64,000 bases of DNA from Mesorhizobium denitrificans. Its GTDB lineage: Bacteria; Pseudomonadota; Alphaproteobacteria; Rhizobiales; Rhizobiaceae. A model generated the notes under the pieces. That model was given only the letters and a program-made list of their open reading frames with translations, was not told where the DNA came from and ran no database searches. The stretch spans positions 62,001 through 126,000 of the forward strand of contig NZ_QURN01000003.1 in NCBI RefSeq assembly GCF_003403035.1, read 5' to 3'. The translations under genes and the position numbers were made by a program. Below are positions 15,332 to 24,948 of this stretch, piece by piece; positions within the stretch are counted from its first letter, which is position 1; the number at the start of each line of letters is the position of its first letter.

Positions 15332-17950
15332 ATGAACGAAACAGAAATCGACATCGAGCACCAGCCGGTCGGCAATGCCTTTGCGCGCGCCATCGACCGC
15401 ATATTGGAACCCCAAATTCTTGGGCCGGTTATAGGCACTATCGCGGTTGCCATCGCGCTTTTCGTGATCCACGAAATCAGCGGCAAGATTCACCTGAATC
15501 ATATTGGCGAGGCCATCGCAGCCACTTCCGCCGAAACCGTCATTCCGGCGCTGTTTTTCACCATGATTTCGTTCGGTGCGCTGGCGCTTTACGATGTGCT
15601 GGCCGTGCGCCGCATTGCGCCGGGGCGCGTCCCCGCCAAAATCGCGGTCATGGCGGGCATGGTCGGCTACGGCTTTTCAAATGCCATCGGCTTCCATGTT
15701 TTTGTCGGCGGCCCGGTGCGCTATCGCATTTATCAGGCCGCCGGTCTGGATGCCTCTGATGTGGGGCGAATCGTCGGCACATCGCTCATCACATTCACTG
15801 GCGGTCTGCTGACGGTTCTCGGCGTTGCGCTCCTGCTCGATCCAACAGGCGTGCCTGCGCTTCAAATGCTCACGCCCGTTGCGGATCGTGTGTTGGGCGG
15901 CGCTATTCTCGCCTTTCTAGCCATCTGCCTTTTCTGGTTATCCCGCGGCTTGCACAACGTCTCGCTGTTGGGCTGGCGCTTTCCCTTGCCATCGGCTGGC
16001 AGCGCGCTTGCGCAAATCCTCATCGGCGCGTTGGATATAGCTGCCGCAGCGGCCGCGCTTTACATTCTGCTGCCGTCGGATGTCGTGCCCAGTTTCGTCG
16101 TATTCCTCGTGCTGTTCGTTGCGGCAATACTTGCCACGATCATCAGCCACGCACCCGGCGGCCTGGGCGTCATGGAAGCGACCATCCTGCTCGGCCTTGG
16201 CGCCGGTGCGCGTCCTGATGTCGTCGCCGCTCTGGTGGTCTATCGCATCATTTACTATCTGCTGCCGCTCTCGCTCTCGGCCATCGCATTGCTGACGTTC
16301 GAGACGTATCGCGCGCGCTCGACAGTCTCGACCCTTGCGGGGCGCACCTTTCGGCTCACGCGCCGAATAGTTCCCCCTATCGCGACAACGCTCGTTCTCG
16401 GCGGCGGCATGGTGCTGCTGTTTTCCGGCAGCACGCCCGCCATCGGCGACCGCACAGACATTCTGAGCGACATTCTCCCCCTGCCCTTTGCAGAAGCGTC
16501 ACACCTTCTCGCCAGCATCACCGGCGTTCTGCTCATTGTCATAGCGCGCGGGCTGTTTCGGCGTCTCGCTTTGGCTCGCATCGCGGCCATCGTGCTGTTG
16601 TTGTCCGGCGCGGCCTTCTCGCTGCTCAAGGGTCTGGATTGGGAAGAAGCCCTTATTTTGAGCGCCGTCGCTGCCATTCTTTACGCCTACCGCAGCGCCT
16701 TTTATCGCAAGGGTGACTGGCGTTCCTTCCGGCCGGACATCACCTGGCTCGCCTTGATGGCAATCGTGGTCGGCGCGTTCACGCTGGTCGGCTTCCTTGC
16801 CTATCGTCACGTCGAATACCAGTCGGACATGTGGTGGGATTTCGCCTGGGATGCAGACGCCCCGCGCTTCATGCGCGCCACCGTCGCAATCGCAATCGTA
16901 GCAGCTGCCATCGCCGTCGATGCGCTTATGCACCGCCCCGCGCCTGCGCCGAAAAACATCACGCAGCCCGTCCCGGATGCGGTGCGCACCGTGCTGGAAA
17001 CATCGGCGGGCACCAATGGCTGCGTCGCGCTGCTTGGCGATAAGTCCTTCATGGTTTCGCCAAACGGCACAGCCTTCCTGATGTATGCCGTGTCAGGCCG
17101 CAGCTGGATCACGATGGGCGATCCGGTCGGCGATCCCGGCCCCAGTCGTGGCCTGCTTTGGCGCTTTGTCGAAGCCGCAGATCGTGCTGGCGCTCGTCCC
17201 GTCTTTTATTCTGTCCAGCCGGAATATCTCACCACCTATCTGGACATGAACCTCGCCATTCTAAAAATCGGCGAAAATGCCCGCATCCCCCTCACCGACT
17301 TTTCGCTGGCTGGTGCTGCGCGTCAGCCGCTGCGTTATGCCGAGGGTCGCGCTACGCGTGAAGGTCTGGTCTATTCGGTCATTCCGAAGGCAGACGTCCC
17401 TGCAGCCCTGCCGGAGCTGCGCGCGGTGTCCGACGAATGGCTTGAACAAAAGCAGGGCAAAGAAAAAGGCTTCTCGCTGGGCTATTTCGACGACGCCTAT
17501 ATGAGCGAGTTCGATTGCGCCGTTCTAAAGAAAGACGACAAGATCGTCGCTTTCGCCAATCTCTGGCGCAGTGGCGATCATGACGAATTTTCCGTCGATC
17601 TGATGCGCTATAAATCCGGCACCTCGAAAGTCCTGATGGAAGCCTTCTTCGCGCATCTGCTGCTTTATGGTCGGGACGAAGGCTATAAATGGTTTAACCT
17701 TGGCGCCGCCCCGCTCGCCGGACTTTCCGACCATCCTCTTGCGTCAACGTGGAATCGCGTCGGCACGTTCATCTACAAGCGCGGCGACGAATTCTACAAT
17801 TTCGAGGGGCTGCGTGCCTTCAAGCAAAAGTTCGATCCGGTCTGGACCCCGCAATATATGGCTTGCCCTCGTGGCCTTGCCATGCCCCAAGTCCTGCTCG
17901 ACGTGACAACGCTGATCTCCGGCGGCCCTATGGGAATCTTCAAGAGATGA
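15332..17950 (+). CDS. mprF: Lysyl-phosphatidylglycerol synthase/flippase MprF (LpiA)
   Basis: An 872-residue, two-part protein. The N-terminal ~530 residues contain about a dozen or more transmembrane segments (flippase), and the C-terminal ~330 residues form the soluble aminoacyl transferase, with conserved stretches HDEFSVDLMRYK and TWNRVGTFIYKRGDEFYNFE. MprF uses lysyl-tRNA to make lysyl-phosphatidylglycerol and flips it to the outer leaflet, which lowers surface negative charge and gives resistance to cationic peptides and acid. In rhizobia the gene is called lpiA. Its stop overlaps the acvB start (ATGA). Confidence 0.93.
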   Translation: MNETEIDIEHQPVGNAFARAIDRILEPQILGPVIGTIAVAIALFVIHEISGKIHLNHIGEAIAATSAETVIPALFFTMISFGALALYDVLAVRRIAPGRVPAKIAVMAGMVGYGFSNAIGFHVFVGGPVRYRIYQAAGLDASDVGRIVGTSLITFTGGLLTVLGVALLLDPTGVPALQMLTPVADRVLGGAILAFLAICLFWLSRGLHNVSLLGWRFPLPSAGSALAQILIGALDIAAAAAALYILLPSDVVPSFVVFLVLFVAAILATIISHAPGGLGVMEATILLGLGAGARPDVVAALVVYRIIYYLLPLSLSAIALLTFETYRARSTVSTLAGRTFRLTRRIVPPIATTLVLGGGMVLLFSGSTPAIGDRTDILSDILPLPFAEASHLLASITGVLLIVIARGLFRRLALARIAAIVLLLSGAAFSLLKGLDWEEALILSAVAAILYAYRSAFYRKGDWRSFRPDITWLALMAIVVGAFTLVGFLAYRHVEYQSDMWWDFAWDADAPRFMRATVAIAIVAAAIAVDALMHRPAPAPKNITQPVPDAVRTVLETSAGTNGCVALLGDKSFMVSPNGTAFLMYAVSGRSWITMGDPVGDPGPSRGLLWRFVEAADRAGARPVFYSVQPEYLTTYLDMNLAILKIGENARIPLTDFSLAGAARQPLRYAEGRATREGLVYSVIPKADVPAALPELRAVSDEWLEQKQGKEKGFSLGYFDDAYMSEFDCAVLKKDDKIVAFANLWRSGDHDEFSVDLMRYKSGTSKVLMEAFFAHLLLYGRDEGYKWFNLGAAPLAGLSDHPLASTWNRVGTFIYKRGDEFYNFEGLRAFKQKFDPVWTPQYMACPRGLAMPQVLLDVTTLISGGPMGIFKR

Positions 17951-19263
17951 AGTTGAAATTGGCTATTTTCATGGGGCTCGCGGCCATCATGCCTATCGCA
18001 GCACAAGCAAATGACACCGCCGTTTCCAGCGGTCGCCTTGAGAACGTGCGTCTCCTCGCCCCGCAAGACGACCCGAAGGCGATGGTCATCTATTTCTCCG
18101 ACAGTTCCGGCTGGACGAGCAAGGACGACACCATCGTCAGCACCCTGCGTGACGATGGCGACGTCGTGCTCGGCGTGGATCTCGGCGTATATGCCGCCGC
18201 GCTGGACAAGTCCGATGGCGAATGCCTCTACGTCGTGGGCGAGTTGACCGATCTCGCGCAAGTCGCACAGCGCACGCTCGATATTCAGACCTATCTGCCG
18301 CCCATTCTGGTTGGCATCGGCGAGGGTGCGACCTTCGCCTATGCAGCGCTGGCCGATGCACCGCCAAATACGCTCGGCGGCGCGGTCGCGTCCGGTTTCG
18401 CCAATCGCCTGACGACCCGCCTGCCCTTCTGCCCCGGCTCGACCGCGACAAAAACGGCGGATGGCAAGTCGTTTTCCTATGCCTTCGACATTACCATGCC
18501 TGAAGCCGCCACCATCTATGTGCCCGAAGATCAGGTCGATGCCATACAGGCAGCAGCCGAAAAGCAGGATCAGATCACCGTCGACGCACTCGACATCGAC
18601 ACGCCGGAAAACCAGATCGTCGATGCTGTGAACAATCTGGCCGACAACCTTGAACCTTTCGGCAAGCTGCCCGCCGTCGATCTCCCCGCAACCACGAAAC
18701 CGAAAGCCGTCGCGATTCTCATTTCCGGCGATGGCGGCTGGCGTGACCTCGACAAGACGATGGGCGAATGGCTCTCGACACAGGGCGTGCACGTCGTCGG
18801 CCTCGATTCGCTGCATTACTTCTGGTCAAAGCGCAAGCCGGAAGAACTTGCCACCGACATAGCCGCGTTGGTGAAGGACGCCGACCCGACCCAAAAGCTG
18901 CCGGTCATGCTGATTGGCTATTCCTTCGGCGCGGATGTCATTCCGTTCGCGTGGCCGCTGCTTTCCGCCGACCTTCAGGACCGCACCAAAGTTCTGGCGC
19001 TGCTCGCGCCGAGCCTCTCAACCTCGTTTCAGGTAACGATTTCCGGCTGGCTGGGAATTGACGACAGTGACCGTCGCATTGCCCCCGCAATCGCCGCATT
19101 GCCCAAAGACAAAGTCACATGCATTTACGGCAAGGACGACGCTGACGAGACTGCCTGCACCGATCCAGCCATTGCAAAGTCCACTGTCATCGAAACCGAT
19201 GGCGGCCACCATTTCGACGGCGATTACACTACCATCGCCCAACGCTTCCTCGACCGTCTCTGA
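17947..19263 (+). CDS. acvB: AcvB/VirJ-type periplasmic serine hydrolase
   Basis: A 438-residue protein with a signal peptide (MKLKLAIFMGLAAIMPIAAQA) and two parts; the C-terminal alpha/beta hydrolase carries the nucleophile elbow GYSFGAD (Ser about residue 326) and a likely catalytic His in GGHHFDGD. In Agrobacterium and Rhizobium, AcvB/AtvA is encoded after lpiA and hydrolyses lysyl-phosphatidylglycerol, so it counterbalances MprF. The ATG at 17947 overlaps the mprF stop, which settles the start over the longer frame from 17749. Confidence 0.9.
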   Translation: MKLKLAIFMGLAAIMPIAAQANDTAVSSGRLENVRLLAPQDDPKAMVIYFSDSSGWTSKDDTIVSTLRDDGDVVLGVDLGVYAAALDKSDGECLYVVGELTDLAQVAQRTLDIQTYLPPILVGIGEGATFAYAALADAPPNTLGGAVASGFANRLTTRLPFCPGSTATKTADGKSFSYAFDITMPEAATIYVPEDQVDAIQAAAEKQDQITVDALDIDTPENQIVDAVNNLADNLEPFGKLPAVDLPATTKPKAVAILISGDGGWRDLDKTMGEWLSTQGVHVVGLDSLHYFWSKRKPEELATDIAALVKDADPTQKLPVMLIGYSFGADVIPFAWPLLSADLQDRTKVLALLAPSLSTSFQVTISGWLGIDDSDRRIAPAIAALPKDKVTCIYGKDDADETACTDPAIAKSTVIETDGGHHFDGDYTTIAQRFLDRL

Positions 19264-19302
19264 CGGTATATCCCGTTACTGAATCCTATTTTGCGAGATA
19301 TC

Positions 19303-21408
19303 ATGGCCAAGAAGTCGATTTTTTCCAAAGCCAAGCCACCTCTGGCAGTCGAGCGCCGCGTCGAAGACACGCGCCACGGCATCACCCGCGTCGATGAATT
19401 TGCATGGATGCGCGCTGACAATTGGCAGGAAGTATTCCGTGATCCCTCCGTTCTCGACCCCGAGATCCGCACGCATCTGGAGGCGGAAAACGCCTATCAG
19501 GCCAAGCTCATGCGCGACACGCGGGCGCTGCAAAAGGCGCTGTTCGCCGATATGAAGGGCCGCATCAAGGAAGACGATTCCTCCGTCCCGATGGAAGATG
19601 GCCCGTTCGCCTACGGCACGTCTTACGTCACCGGCGGCCAGCAGCCGCGTTATTTCCGCAAGCCGCGCAAGGGCGGCAAGGAAGAAATCATTCTCGACGG
19701 CGACAAGGAAGCTCGCAAGAAGCCTTATTTCCGCATCGGCGGCGTCGGTCACTCCAATGATCACAAGAGCCTGCTCTGGGCGTTCGACGACAAGGGCTCG
19801 GAGTTCTTCGCCCTACGCGTGCGCGACCTCGCTACCGGCAAGGACAGCCCGGAAACAGTCAGCGACACGGGCGGCGGCGGCACGTGGGATGCAAACGACA
19901 ATGGCTTTTTCTACACCCGCGTCGATGCCAATCACCGCCCTTCGAAAATCTTTTATCACGCGCTCGGCACGCCCGAATCCGAGGACTGGCTCGTTTACGA
20001 AGAGAAAGACCCCGGTTATTTCGCGAGCGTGGGCGGCACGCGCCGCAACGACTGGATCATGATTTCTGTCAACGATCACGAGACGACCGAATACCGCCTT
20101 CTCGATGCCCGTAAGCCCAGCTCGAAGCCCAGGCTCGTCGTGCGCCGCAAGACCGGCGTGCAATATGATCTTGAGGAAGGCGGCGACATTTTCTTCATCC
20201 TCACCAACGCCGATGGCGCCAAGGATTTCAAGATCATGACCGCGCCGGTTGAGGATCCGATTCAAGCGAATTGGAAGGAACTCATTCCGCATGAACCGGG
20301 CCGTTTGATCCTGTCCGTTACCGGCTTTGCCAATTTCATGGTCCGTCTCGAACGCAAGGATGGCCTGCCGCGCATCGTCATTCGCGACCGCGCCAGCGGC
20401 GAAGAACACACCATCGCGTTTGACGAGGAAGCCTATTCGCTCGGTCTTGGCGGTTCTTACGAATACGACACCGACACGCTGCGCTTCACCTATTCGTCCA
20501 TGACGACGCCGACACAGGTGTTCGACTACGACATGCGCACGCGCAAGCGGAAGCTGCGCAAGACGCAGGAGGTGCCCTCCGGCCACAAAATCCGCGACTA
20601 CGTGACCCGCCGCCTTATGGCCACCGCGCCGGATGGCGTGCAGGTGCCTGTCTCGATCCTGCACCGTCGCGGCCTCAAGCTCGATGGCTCCGCGCCTTGC
20701 CTGCTCTACGGCTACGGTGCGTATGGCATGAGCATTCCCGCCTCGTTCAACACCAATGCCCTGTCGCTGGTGGATCGCGGTTTCGTCTACGCTATCGCTC
20801 ATGTGCGCGGCGGCAAGGATCGCGGCTATCAATGGTATGAGGACGGCAAGCGCGACAAGAAGGAGAACACCTTCCACGATTTCATCGCCGTCGCGAAGCA
20901 TCTCGTCACCGAGAAATTCACCTCGCATGATCGTATCGTTGCGCAGGGCGGTTCGGCGGGCGGCATGTTGATGGGCGCAATCGCCAACATGGCCCCCGAC
21001 GCGTTTGGCGCGATCATCGCGGAAGTGCCGTTCGTGGACGTACTCACCACCATGCTTGATGACACGTTGCCGCTCACCCCGCCCGAATGGCCGGAATGGG
21101 GCAATCCGATCAAGTCGAAGAAGGATTACAAGACAATCGCCGCCTACTCGCCTTACGACAACGTGGCCGGTCATCCTTATCCGCCGATCCTCGCGGTTGC
21201 CGGGCTCACCGACCCGCGTGTGACCTATTGGGAGCCGGCCAAATGGGTCGCCCGCCTGCGCGCGCGCAAAATGAGCGACAATCCCGTGCTGCTGAAAATC
21301 AACATGGACGCCGGGCACGCCGGCGCCTCCGGCCGCTTCTCACGGCTGGAAGAAGTCGCGTTCAATTATGCATTTGCGTTGAAGACGACCGGGAAAGCGG
21401 AGTTGTAA
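19303..21408 (+). CDS. ptrB: Oligopeptidase B (S9A serine peptidase)
   Basis: A 701-residue prolyl-oligopeptidase family enzyme: an N-terminal beta-propeller and a C-terminal hydrolase. The triad is visible: Ser551 in GGSAGGM, Asp in GLTDPRVTYWEP and His in DAGHAGASGR. Oligopeptidase B cleaves short peptides after Arg or Lys in the cytoplasm. No signal peptide is present. A TTG at 19291 could add four residues; the ATG is preferred. It follows acvB by 39 bases and may be the last gene of that run, although its function is not obviously linked. Confidence 0.92.
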   Translation: MAKKSIFSKAKPPLAVERRVEDTRHGITRVDEFAWMRADNWQEVFRDPSVLDPEIRTHLEAENAYQAKLMRDTRALQKALFADMKGRIKEDDSSVPMEDGPFAYGTSYVTGGQQPRYFRKPRKGGKEEIILDGDKEARKKPYFRIGGVGHSNDHKSLLWAFDDKGSEFFALRVRDLATGKDSPETVSDTGGGGTWDANDNGFFYTRVDANHRPSKIFYHALGTPESEDWLVYEEKDPGYFASVGGTRRNDWIMISVNDHETTEYRLLDARKPSSKPRLVVRRKTGVQYDLEEGGDIFFILTNADGAKDFKIMTAPVEDPIQANWKELIPHEPGRLILSVTGFANFMVRLERKDGLPRIVIRDRASGEEHTIAFDEEAYSLGLGGSYEYDTDTLRFTYSSMTTPTQVFDYDMRTRKRKLRKTQEVPSGHKIRDYVTRRLMATAPDGVQVPVSILHRRGLKLDGSAPCLLYGYGAYGMSIPASFNTNALSLVDRGFVYAIAHVRGGKDRGYQWYEDGKRDKKENTFHDFIAVAKHLVTEKFTSHDRIVAQGGSAGGMLMGAIANMAPDAFGAIIAEVPFVDVLTTMLDDTLPLTPPEWPEWGNPIKSKKDYKTIAAYSPYDNVAGHPYPPILAVAGLTDPRVTYWEPAKWVARLRARKMSDNPVLLKINMDAGHAGASGRFSRLEEVAFNYAFALKTTGKAEL

Positions 21409-21429
21409 GGCTCAACGCATTCTTCCTTC

Positions 21430-21548
21430 CCCGTTTACGTGGGGTGAAGAGTGCTTAGCGCAGCAAACGAAAAGCCCCAGAATGGGCTTTTCGAGCGATG
21501 AACGCCCCGCAGCCATGGCGAAGGGCTGTGGCCCGAAGGATCGGGTGA
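21430..21548. repeat. Composite REP-like element, copy 1
   Basis: A chain of hairpins, the clearest being GAAAAGCCC (21469-21477) with GGGCTTTTC (21484-21492). Essentially the same ~115-base arrangement, including GGGGTGAAGA, the GAAAAGCCCC hairpin and GATGAACGCCC, recurs at 60003-60118. Here it follows ptrB on the plus strand and precedes the end of a convergent cytochrome gene, so it may also act as a terminator. Confidence 0.75.
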
Positions 21549-21609
21549 GGGGCAGCGCCTCGCAACTTCTTCAGCGTTCGAGATTGAAACCGGCAAGCAT
21601 CCCGGCGCC

Positions 21610-22536
21610 TCAATACCCGTTTGCCTGAGCGGGCACGGCCTTCAAATACGCTGCGATTGCCTCGCGATCTGCGGCGGGCAGCTGTGCCATATTCTTCTGT
21701 ACTGCCACCATCGCGCCGCCGACTGAATCGAACTCCGGCGTAAAGCCCGTTTCGAGATAGGTCACAATATCGCCCGCCGACCATGAGCCGATGCCCTGCT
21801 CGCTTGGCGTAATATTCGGCACTTTGCCATTGCCTTCCGCCGCCACTGCACCAGCCAGCCAGCGGCCCTTATCCGACCCGCCTGCCAGATTGCGCGGCGT
21901 GTGGCACTCGCCGCAATGGCCCGGCCCTTCGACCAGATATTGCCCGGCATGTGCCGCCTCCGGCGCGTCGGCGGGCAGCGCGATTGCGGGATTGGGGCTG
22001 AGGAAGAGCAACTTCCACAACCCCAACCCTCTCCGCACGCTAAACGGAAATGACAGTTGATTTTCCGCCGCCTTGCCCTGCACGGCGGGCAGCGTCTTCA
22101 TAAACGCGTAGAGGTCGGCAATATCCTCCGGCTTCATGCGAATATACGAAGCATAGGGGAACGCCGGATAAAAATGCTGTCCGTCTGGCGATACGCCCCT
22201 CAGCATCGCATTGCCGAAATCCGCAGCCGACCACTTCCCGATCCCATCATTCGGATCGCTGGAAATATTGGGCGGCACGAATGTTCCAAATGGCGTCTTC
22301 AACTCAAGACCGCCCGCCAGTTCCAGCCGCGCATCGCCTTCGGATTTTGGGCGGGCATGGCACGAGGTACACCCGCCCGCCCAGAAAATGCGTTCGCCGC
22401 GCGTCGCGTCACCCTTGTCGAGCAGTGCCACCGTCTGTGCATCCAGCCGTTGCGGCTCGGTCAAAAACCAAAACGCCGCCGCGCCCACCACGCCAGCGAT
22501 GACGACTGCCAGTCCTGCGGCTTTCGCAAAACGCAC
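21610..22536 (-). CDS. Dihaem cytochrome c
   Basis: A 308-residue c-type cytochrome with an N-terminal membrane anchor or signal helix (residues 5-28) and two haem-binding motifs, GGCTSCHARP and HCGECHTPRN, each followed by a distal Met region (for example GVSPDGQHFYPAFPY). The layout resembles the cytochrome subunit of membrane alcohol/aldehyde dehydrogenases or a thiosulfate-related electron carrier, but no dehydrogenase is adjacent. It starts 12 bases after the cytochrome c' gene, so the two are one unit. Confidence 0.87.
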   Translation of the reverse strand: MRFAKAAGLAVVIAGVVGAAAFWFLTEPQRLDAQTVALLDKGDATRGERIFWAGGCTSCHARPKSEGDARLELAGGLELKTPFGTFVPPNISSDPNDGIGKWSAADFGNAMLRGVSPDGQHFYPAFPYASYIRMKPEDIADLYAFMKTLPAVQGKAAENQLSFPFSVRRGLGLWKLLFLSPNPAIALPADAPEAAHAGQYLVEGPGHCGECHTPRNLAGGSDKGRWLAGAVAAEGNGKVPNITPSEQGIGSWSAGDIVTYLETGFTPEFDSVGGAMVAVQKNMAQLPAADREAIAAYLKAVPAQANGY

Positions 22537-22548
22537 GGCAAGCGGCCC

Positions 22549-22980
22549 TTATTTCTTGATGCGATAGACCTCGTGGCAGGCCGAGCATTCCTTGCCGATC
22601 GTGCCGACCGTTGCCTGCAACGCGGCAAGATCGGCGGGCGGCGAAGCAACTGCTGCATCGGCTACCGTTTTGAACTTCGCTGCTTCGGCCTTGAACGCGG
22701 CGTTATCTTCCCAAATCTTGGGCGAGGTTTCGTCGGTGTTTGAACCAGCAGGCCAAAGAGCATCCACGTTCAGCCCTTTTTCAGCGTTTGCATCAAGTGT
22801 TTGCAAGGCAGCAAGCGTTGCCGCGGCGTCGAACGGCGTCTCCCCTTTCACCATTTTGACGAGGCCACCCACGATTTTTCCACGCTCTTTCATGAGTGCT
22901 TCGCGATCGTCCTTCGGATCGGCGTGAACCGCGCCAGCGGTCAGGGCTATGGCGGAAAGGGCGAGAAGTAATTTGCGCAT
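22549..22980 (-). CDS. Cytochrome c' (class II, c556-like)
   Basis: A 143-residue protein with a cleavable signal peptide (MRKLLLALSAIALTAGAVHA), a four-helix bundle and a single haem motif at the extreme C-terminus, GKECSACHEVYRIKK, which is diagnostic of class II cytochromes. These periplasmic proteins bind NO or act as electron carriers. It is the first gene of a two-cytochrome unit. Confidence 0.9.
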   Translation of the reverse strand: MRKLLLALSAIALTAGAVHADPKDDREALMKERGKIVGGLVKMVKGETPFDAAATLAALQTLDANAEKGLNVDALWPAGSNTDETSPKIWEDNAAFKAEAAKFKTVADAAVASPPADLAALQATVGTIGKECSACHEVYRIKK

Positions 22981-23101
22981 TTATACCTCCGGTTGCTTTT
23001 GGCTGCCTGGGCTATCGATTGAATGCGCGAGCGCGCACGTGGATGTAACGCTAAACCTGCACGATTTTTTCCCGCGTATTATGTCAATCTTGCGTTATCC
23101 C

Positions 23102-23127
23102 AAAAAAAAGCCCCGCCGAAGCGGGGC
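23102..23127 (-). terminator. Rho-independent terminator of sodB
   Basis: Read on the minus strand, GCCCCGC and GCGGGGC form a seven-pair GC stem around TTCG, immediately followed by eight T residues. It lies 21 bases after the sodB stop and is the strongest classical terminator in the window. Confidence 0.9.
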
Positions 23128-23148
23128 CTTCCTGTTCGTCGGCGCAAA

Positions 23149-23745
23149 TCACGCCTTTTCGTAGAGTTCCAGAACCGAATCCCAATTGATCAGGCTGTCA
23201 ACATACGCTTCCAGATATTTCGGGCGCGCGTTGCGATAGTCGATGTAATAGGAGTGTTCCCACACATCGACGCCGAGGATCGGCTTGGCGCCATGCACCA
23301 GCGGGTTTTCGCCGTTCGGCGTCTTGGAAATTTCCAGCTTGCCGTCCTTCACCGATACCCATGCCCAGCCGGAGCCAAACTGTGTCGTGCCGGCGGCGAT
23401 GAAGTCAGCCTTGAACTTGTCGTAGCCGCCGAGGTCACTATCGATAGCTTTCTGCAACTTGGCTGGCAGCTTGTTGCCGCCGCCACCCTTCTTCATCCAC
23501 TTCCAGAACAGGATGTGGTTGTAGTGTTGCGCGGCATTGTTGAAGAGGCCCGGATTCTTGCCAAACGACTTCAATACGACTTCTTCCACCGGCAGATCGC
23601 TCATGCCCGCTTCTGCGGCCAGCTTGTTGCCGTTGTCGACATATGCCTTGTGGTGCTTGTCGTGGTGATATTCCAGCGTTTCCTTCGACATGTAGGGCTG
23701 GAGAGCCTCATAATCGTATGGAAGTTCCGGCAATACGAAAGCCAT
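23149..23745 (-). CDS. sodB: Superoxide dismutase, Fe/Mn family
   Basis: A 198-residue Fe/Mn superoxide dismutase that converts superoxide to hydrogen peroxide and oxygen. Metal ligands are visible: His27 in EYHHDKHHKAY, a His in AAQHYNHILFW, and Asp and His in DVWEHSYYIDYR. The combination TTQFGSGWAW resembles iron-type enzymes, but metal preference cannot be read with certainty. The ATG at 23745 has AGAGGAG upstream and no export signal, so the frame extending to 23850 is not used. It ends in a strong terminator. Confidence 0.93.
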   Translation of the reverse strand: MAFVLPELPYDYEALQPYMSKETLEYHHDKHHKAYVDNGNKLAAEAGMSDLPVEEVVLKSFGKNPGLFNNAAQHYNHILFWKWMKKGGGGNKLPAKLQKAIDSDLGGYDKFKADFIAAGTTQFGSGWAWVSVKDGKLEISKTPNGENPLVHGAKPILGVDVWEHSYYIDYRNARPKYLEAYVDSLINWDSVLELYEKA

Positions 23746-23825
23746 TGTTGTAACTCCTCTTTCATGTTTGCGGCCTGAGCCGAATTCAAATTTCCGCGCG
23801 CCAGCCGGTGAGCGACCACTCCGTC

Positions 23826-24701
23826 CTATGCAGAATGCGCCCACTCCCAATAGAGTTCCCGCGCTTTCTTGGCTACTGGTCCGGGCTGCAGATCACGATC
23901 TTCAATTCGCGTCACCGGAACCACCTTGGAATGGTTGCCCGTCGAGAAAATCTCGTCTGCCTCGCGAAACTCGCGAACCGACAAGGTCTTCTCCACCACC
24001 TTTACACCCGCATCCTCCAGCAATCCAAGAACCCGCTTGCGCGTAATCCCCGAAAGGAAGCATCCATTTGCGACCGGCGTGTAAACGACGCCATCTTTTA
24101 CCATGAAAACGTTGGAAGAGGCGGTTTCCGCGACATTGCCCAGCATGTCCAGCACCAGCGCGTTGTCGAACCCGCGCATTTTCGCTTCGAGAATTGCGCG
24201 GCCATTGTTCGGGTAAAGGCATCCGGCCTTCGCGTTCGTCGGCATGGTTTCGAGCGAAGGTCGCCGGAATGGCGACACGCCGATCGAGAAGCCTGTGGGC
24301 GGCATCATTGGCGCCTCATAAAGGCACAGGCAGAACCGGCTCGATGCCGGATCGGCTGGCACACCCATATATCCGCCATGCTCTGCCCAATACATCGGCC
24401 GCACATACACCGCCGTCTGCCCGTCGAATTTCTTGAAACCGTCCCATGCCAATCCGGCGATTTCATCTGCTTTCATGGTTGGGTGCAGGCCAAGCGCAAT
24501 CGCGGATGCGTTCACGCGCGCGGCGTGCAAGTCGATGTCGGGCGACACGTTTTCAAACCATCTGCCGCCATCGAAAACGCTTGTGCCAAGCCACATCGCG
24601 TGGCTGCGCGGCCCAATCACCGCGACATTGCCCTCGTGCCAGTCACCATCAACGTAGGTCCATGTTTTGCTTTGCGCAGCGACAGAAAGGCTCATGGTCA
24701 T
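23826..24701 (-). CDS. Class IV (branched-chain) aminotransferase
   Basis: A 291-residue PLP-dependent fold-type IV aminotransferase, closest to branched-chain amino acid aminotransferases. The PLP lysine is Lys158 in MPTNAKAGCLYPN, and LDMLGNVAETASSNVFMVKDG and CFLSGITR are conserved. The expected reaction is reversible transfer between Leu/Ile/Val and 2-oxoglutarate. A D-amino acid aminotransferase specificity cannot be excluded. ATG at 24695 is an alternative start two codons downstream. Confidence 0.87.
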   Translation of the reverse strand: MTMSLSVAAQSKTWTYVDGDWHEGNVAVIGPRSHAMWLGTSVFDGGRWFENVSPDIDLHAARVNASAIALGLHPTMKADEIAGLAWDGFKKFDGQTAVYVRPMYWAEHGGYMGVPADPASSRFCLCLYEAPMMPPTGFSIGVSPFRRPSLETMPTNAKAGCLYPNNGRAILEAKMRGFDNALVLDMLGNVAETASSNVFMVKDGVVYTPVANGCFLSGITRKRVLGLLEDAGVKVVEKTLSVREFREADEIFSTGNHSKVVPVTRIEDRDLQPGPVAKKARELYWEWAHSA

Positions 24702-24948
24702 TCTCTATTGCGTTTTGACAGGGGGATAGCTTTGCCGCAGTTGCCCCGGTCAGCGCAAGAACGAAAGCCGTGCCAGAGGCATCTGGCCCAATGAACTAAC
24801 TGTTGCGCCGCCGCAACAGTGTGCGCATCAAGCAATTTCCTGCCTTGCTTTCGTCAGAATATGAACGGCCTTGTCCAGCATCGATGCAACCGGGCGCGGG
24901 GCCCGTCGTTGAAATGTTTGCACGCGAATAATTGAGTTGAGAATATTG

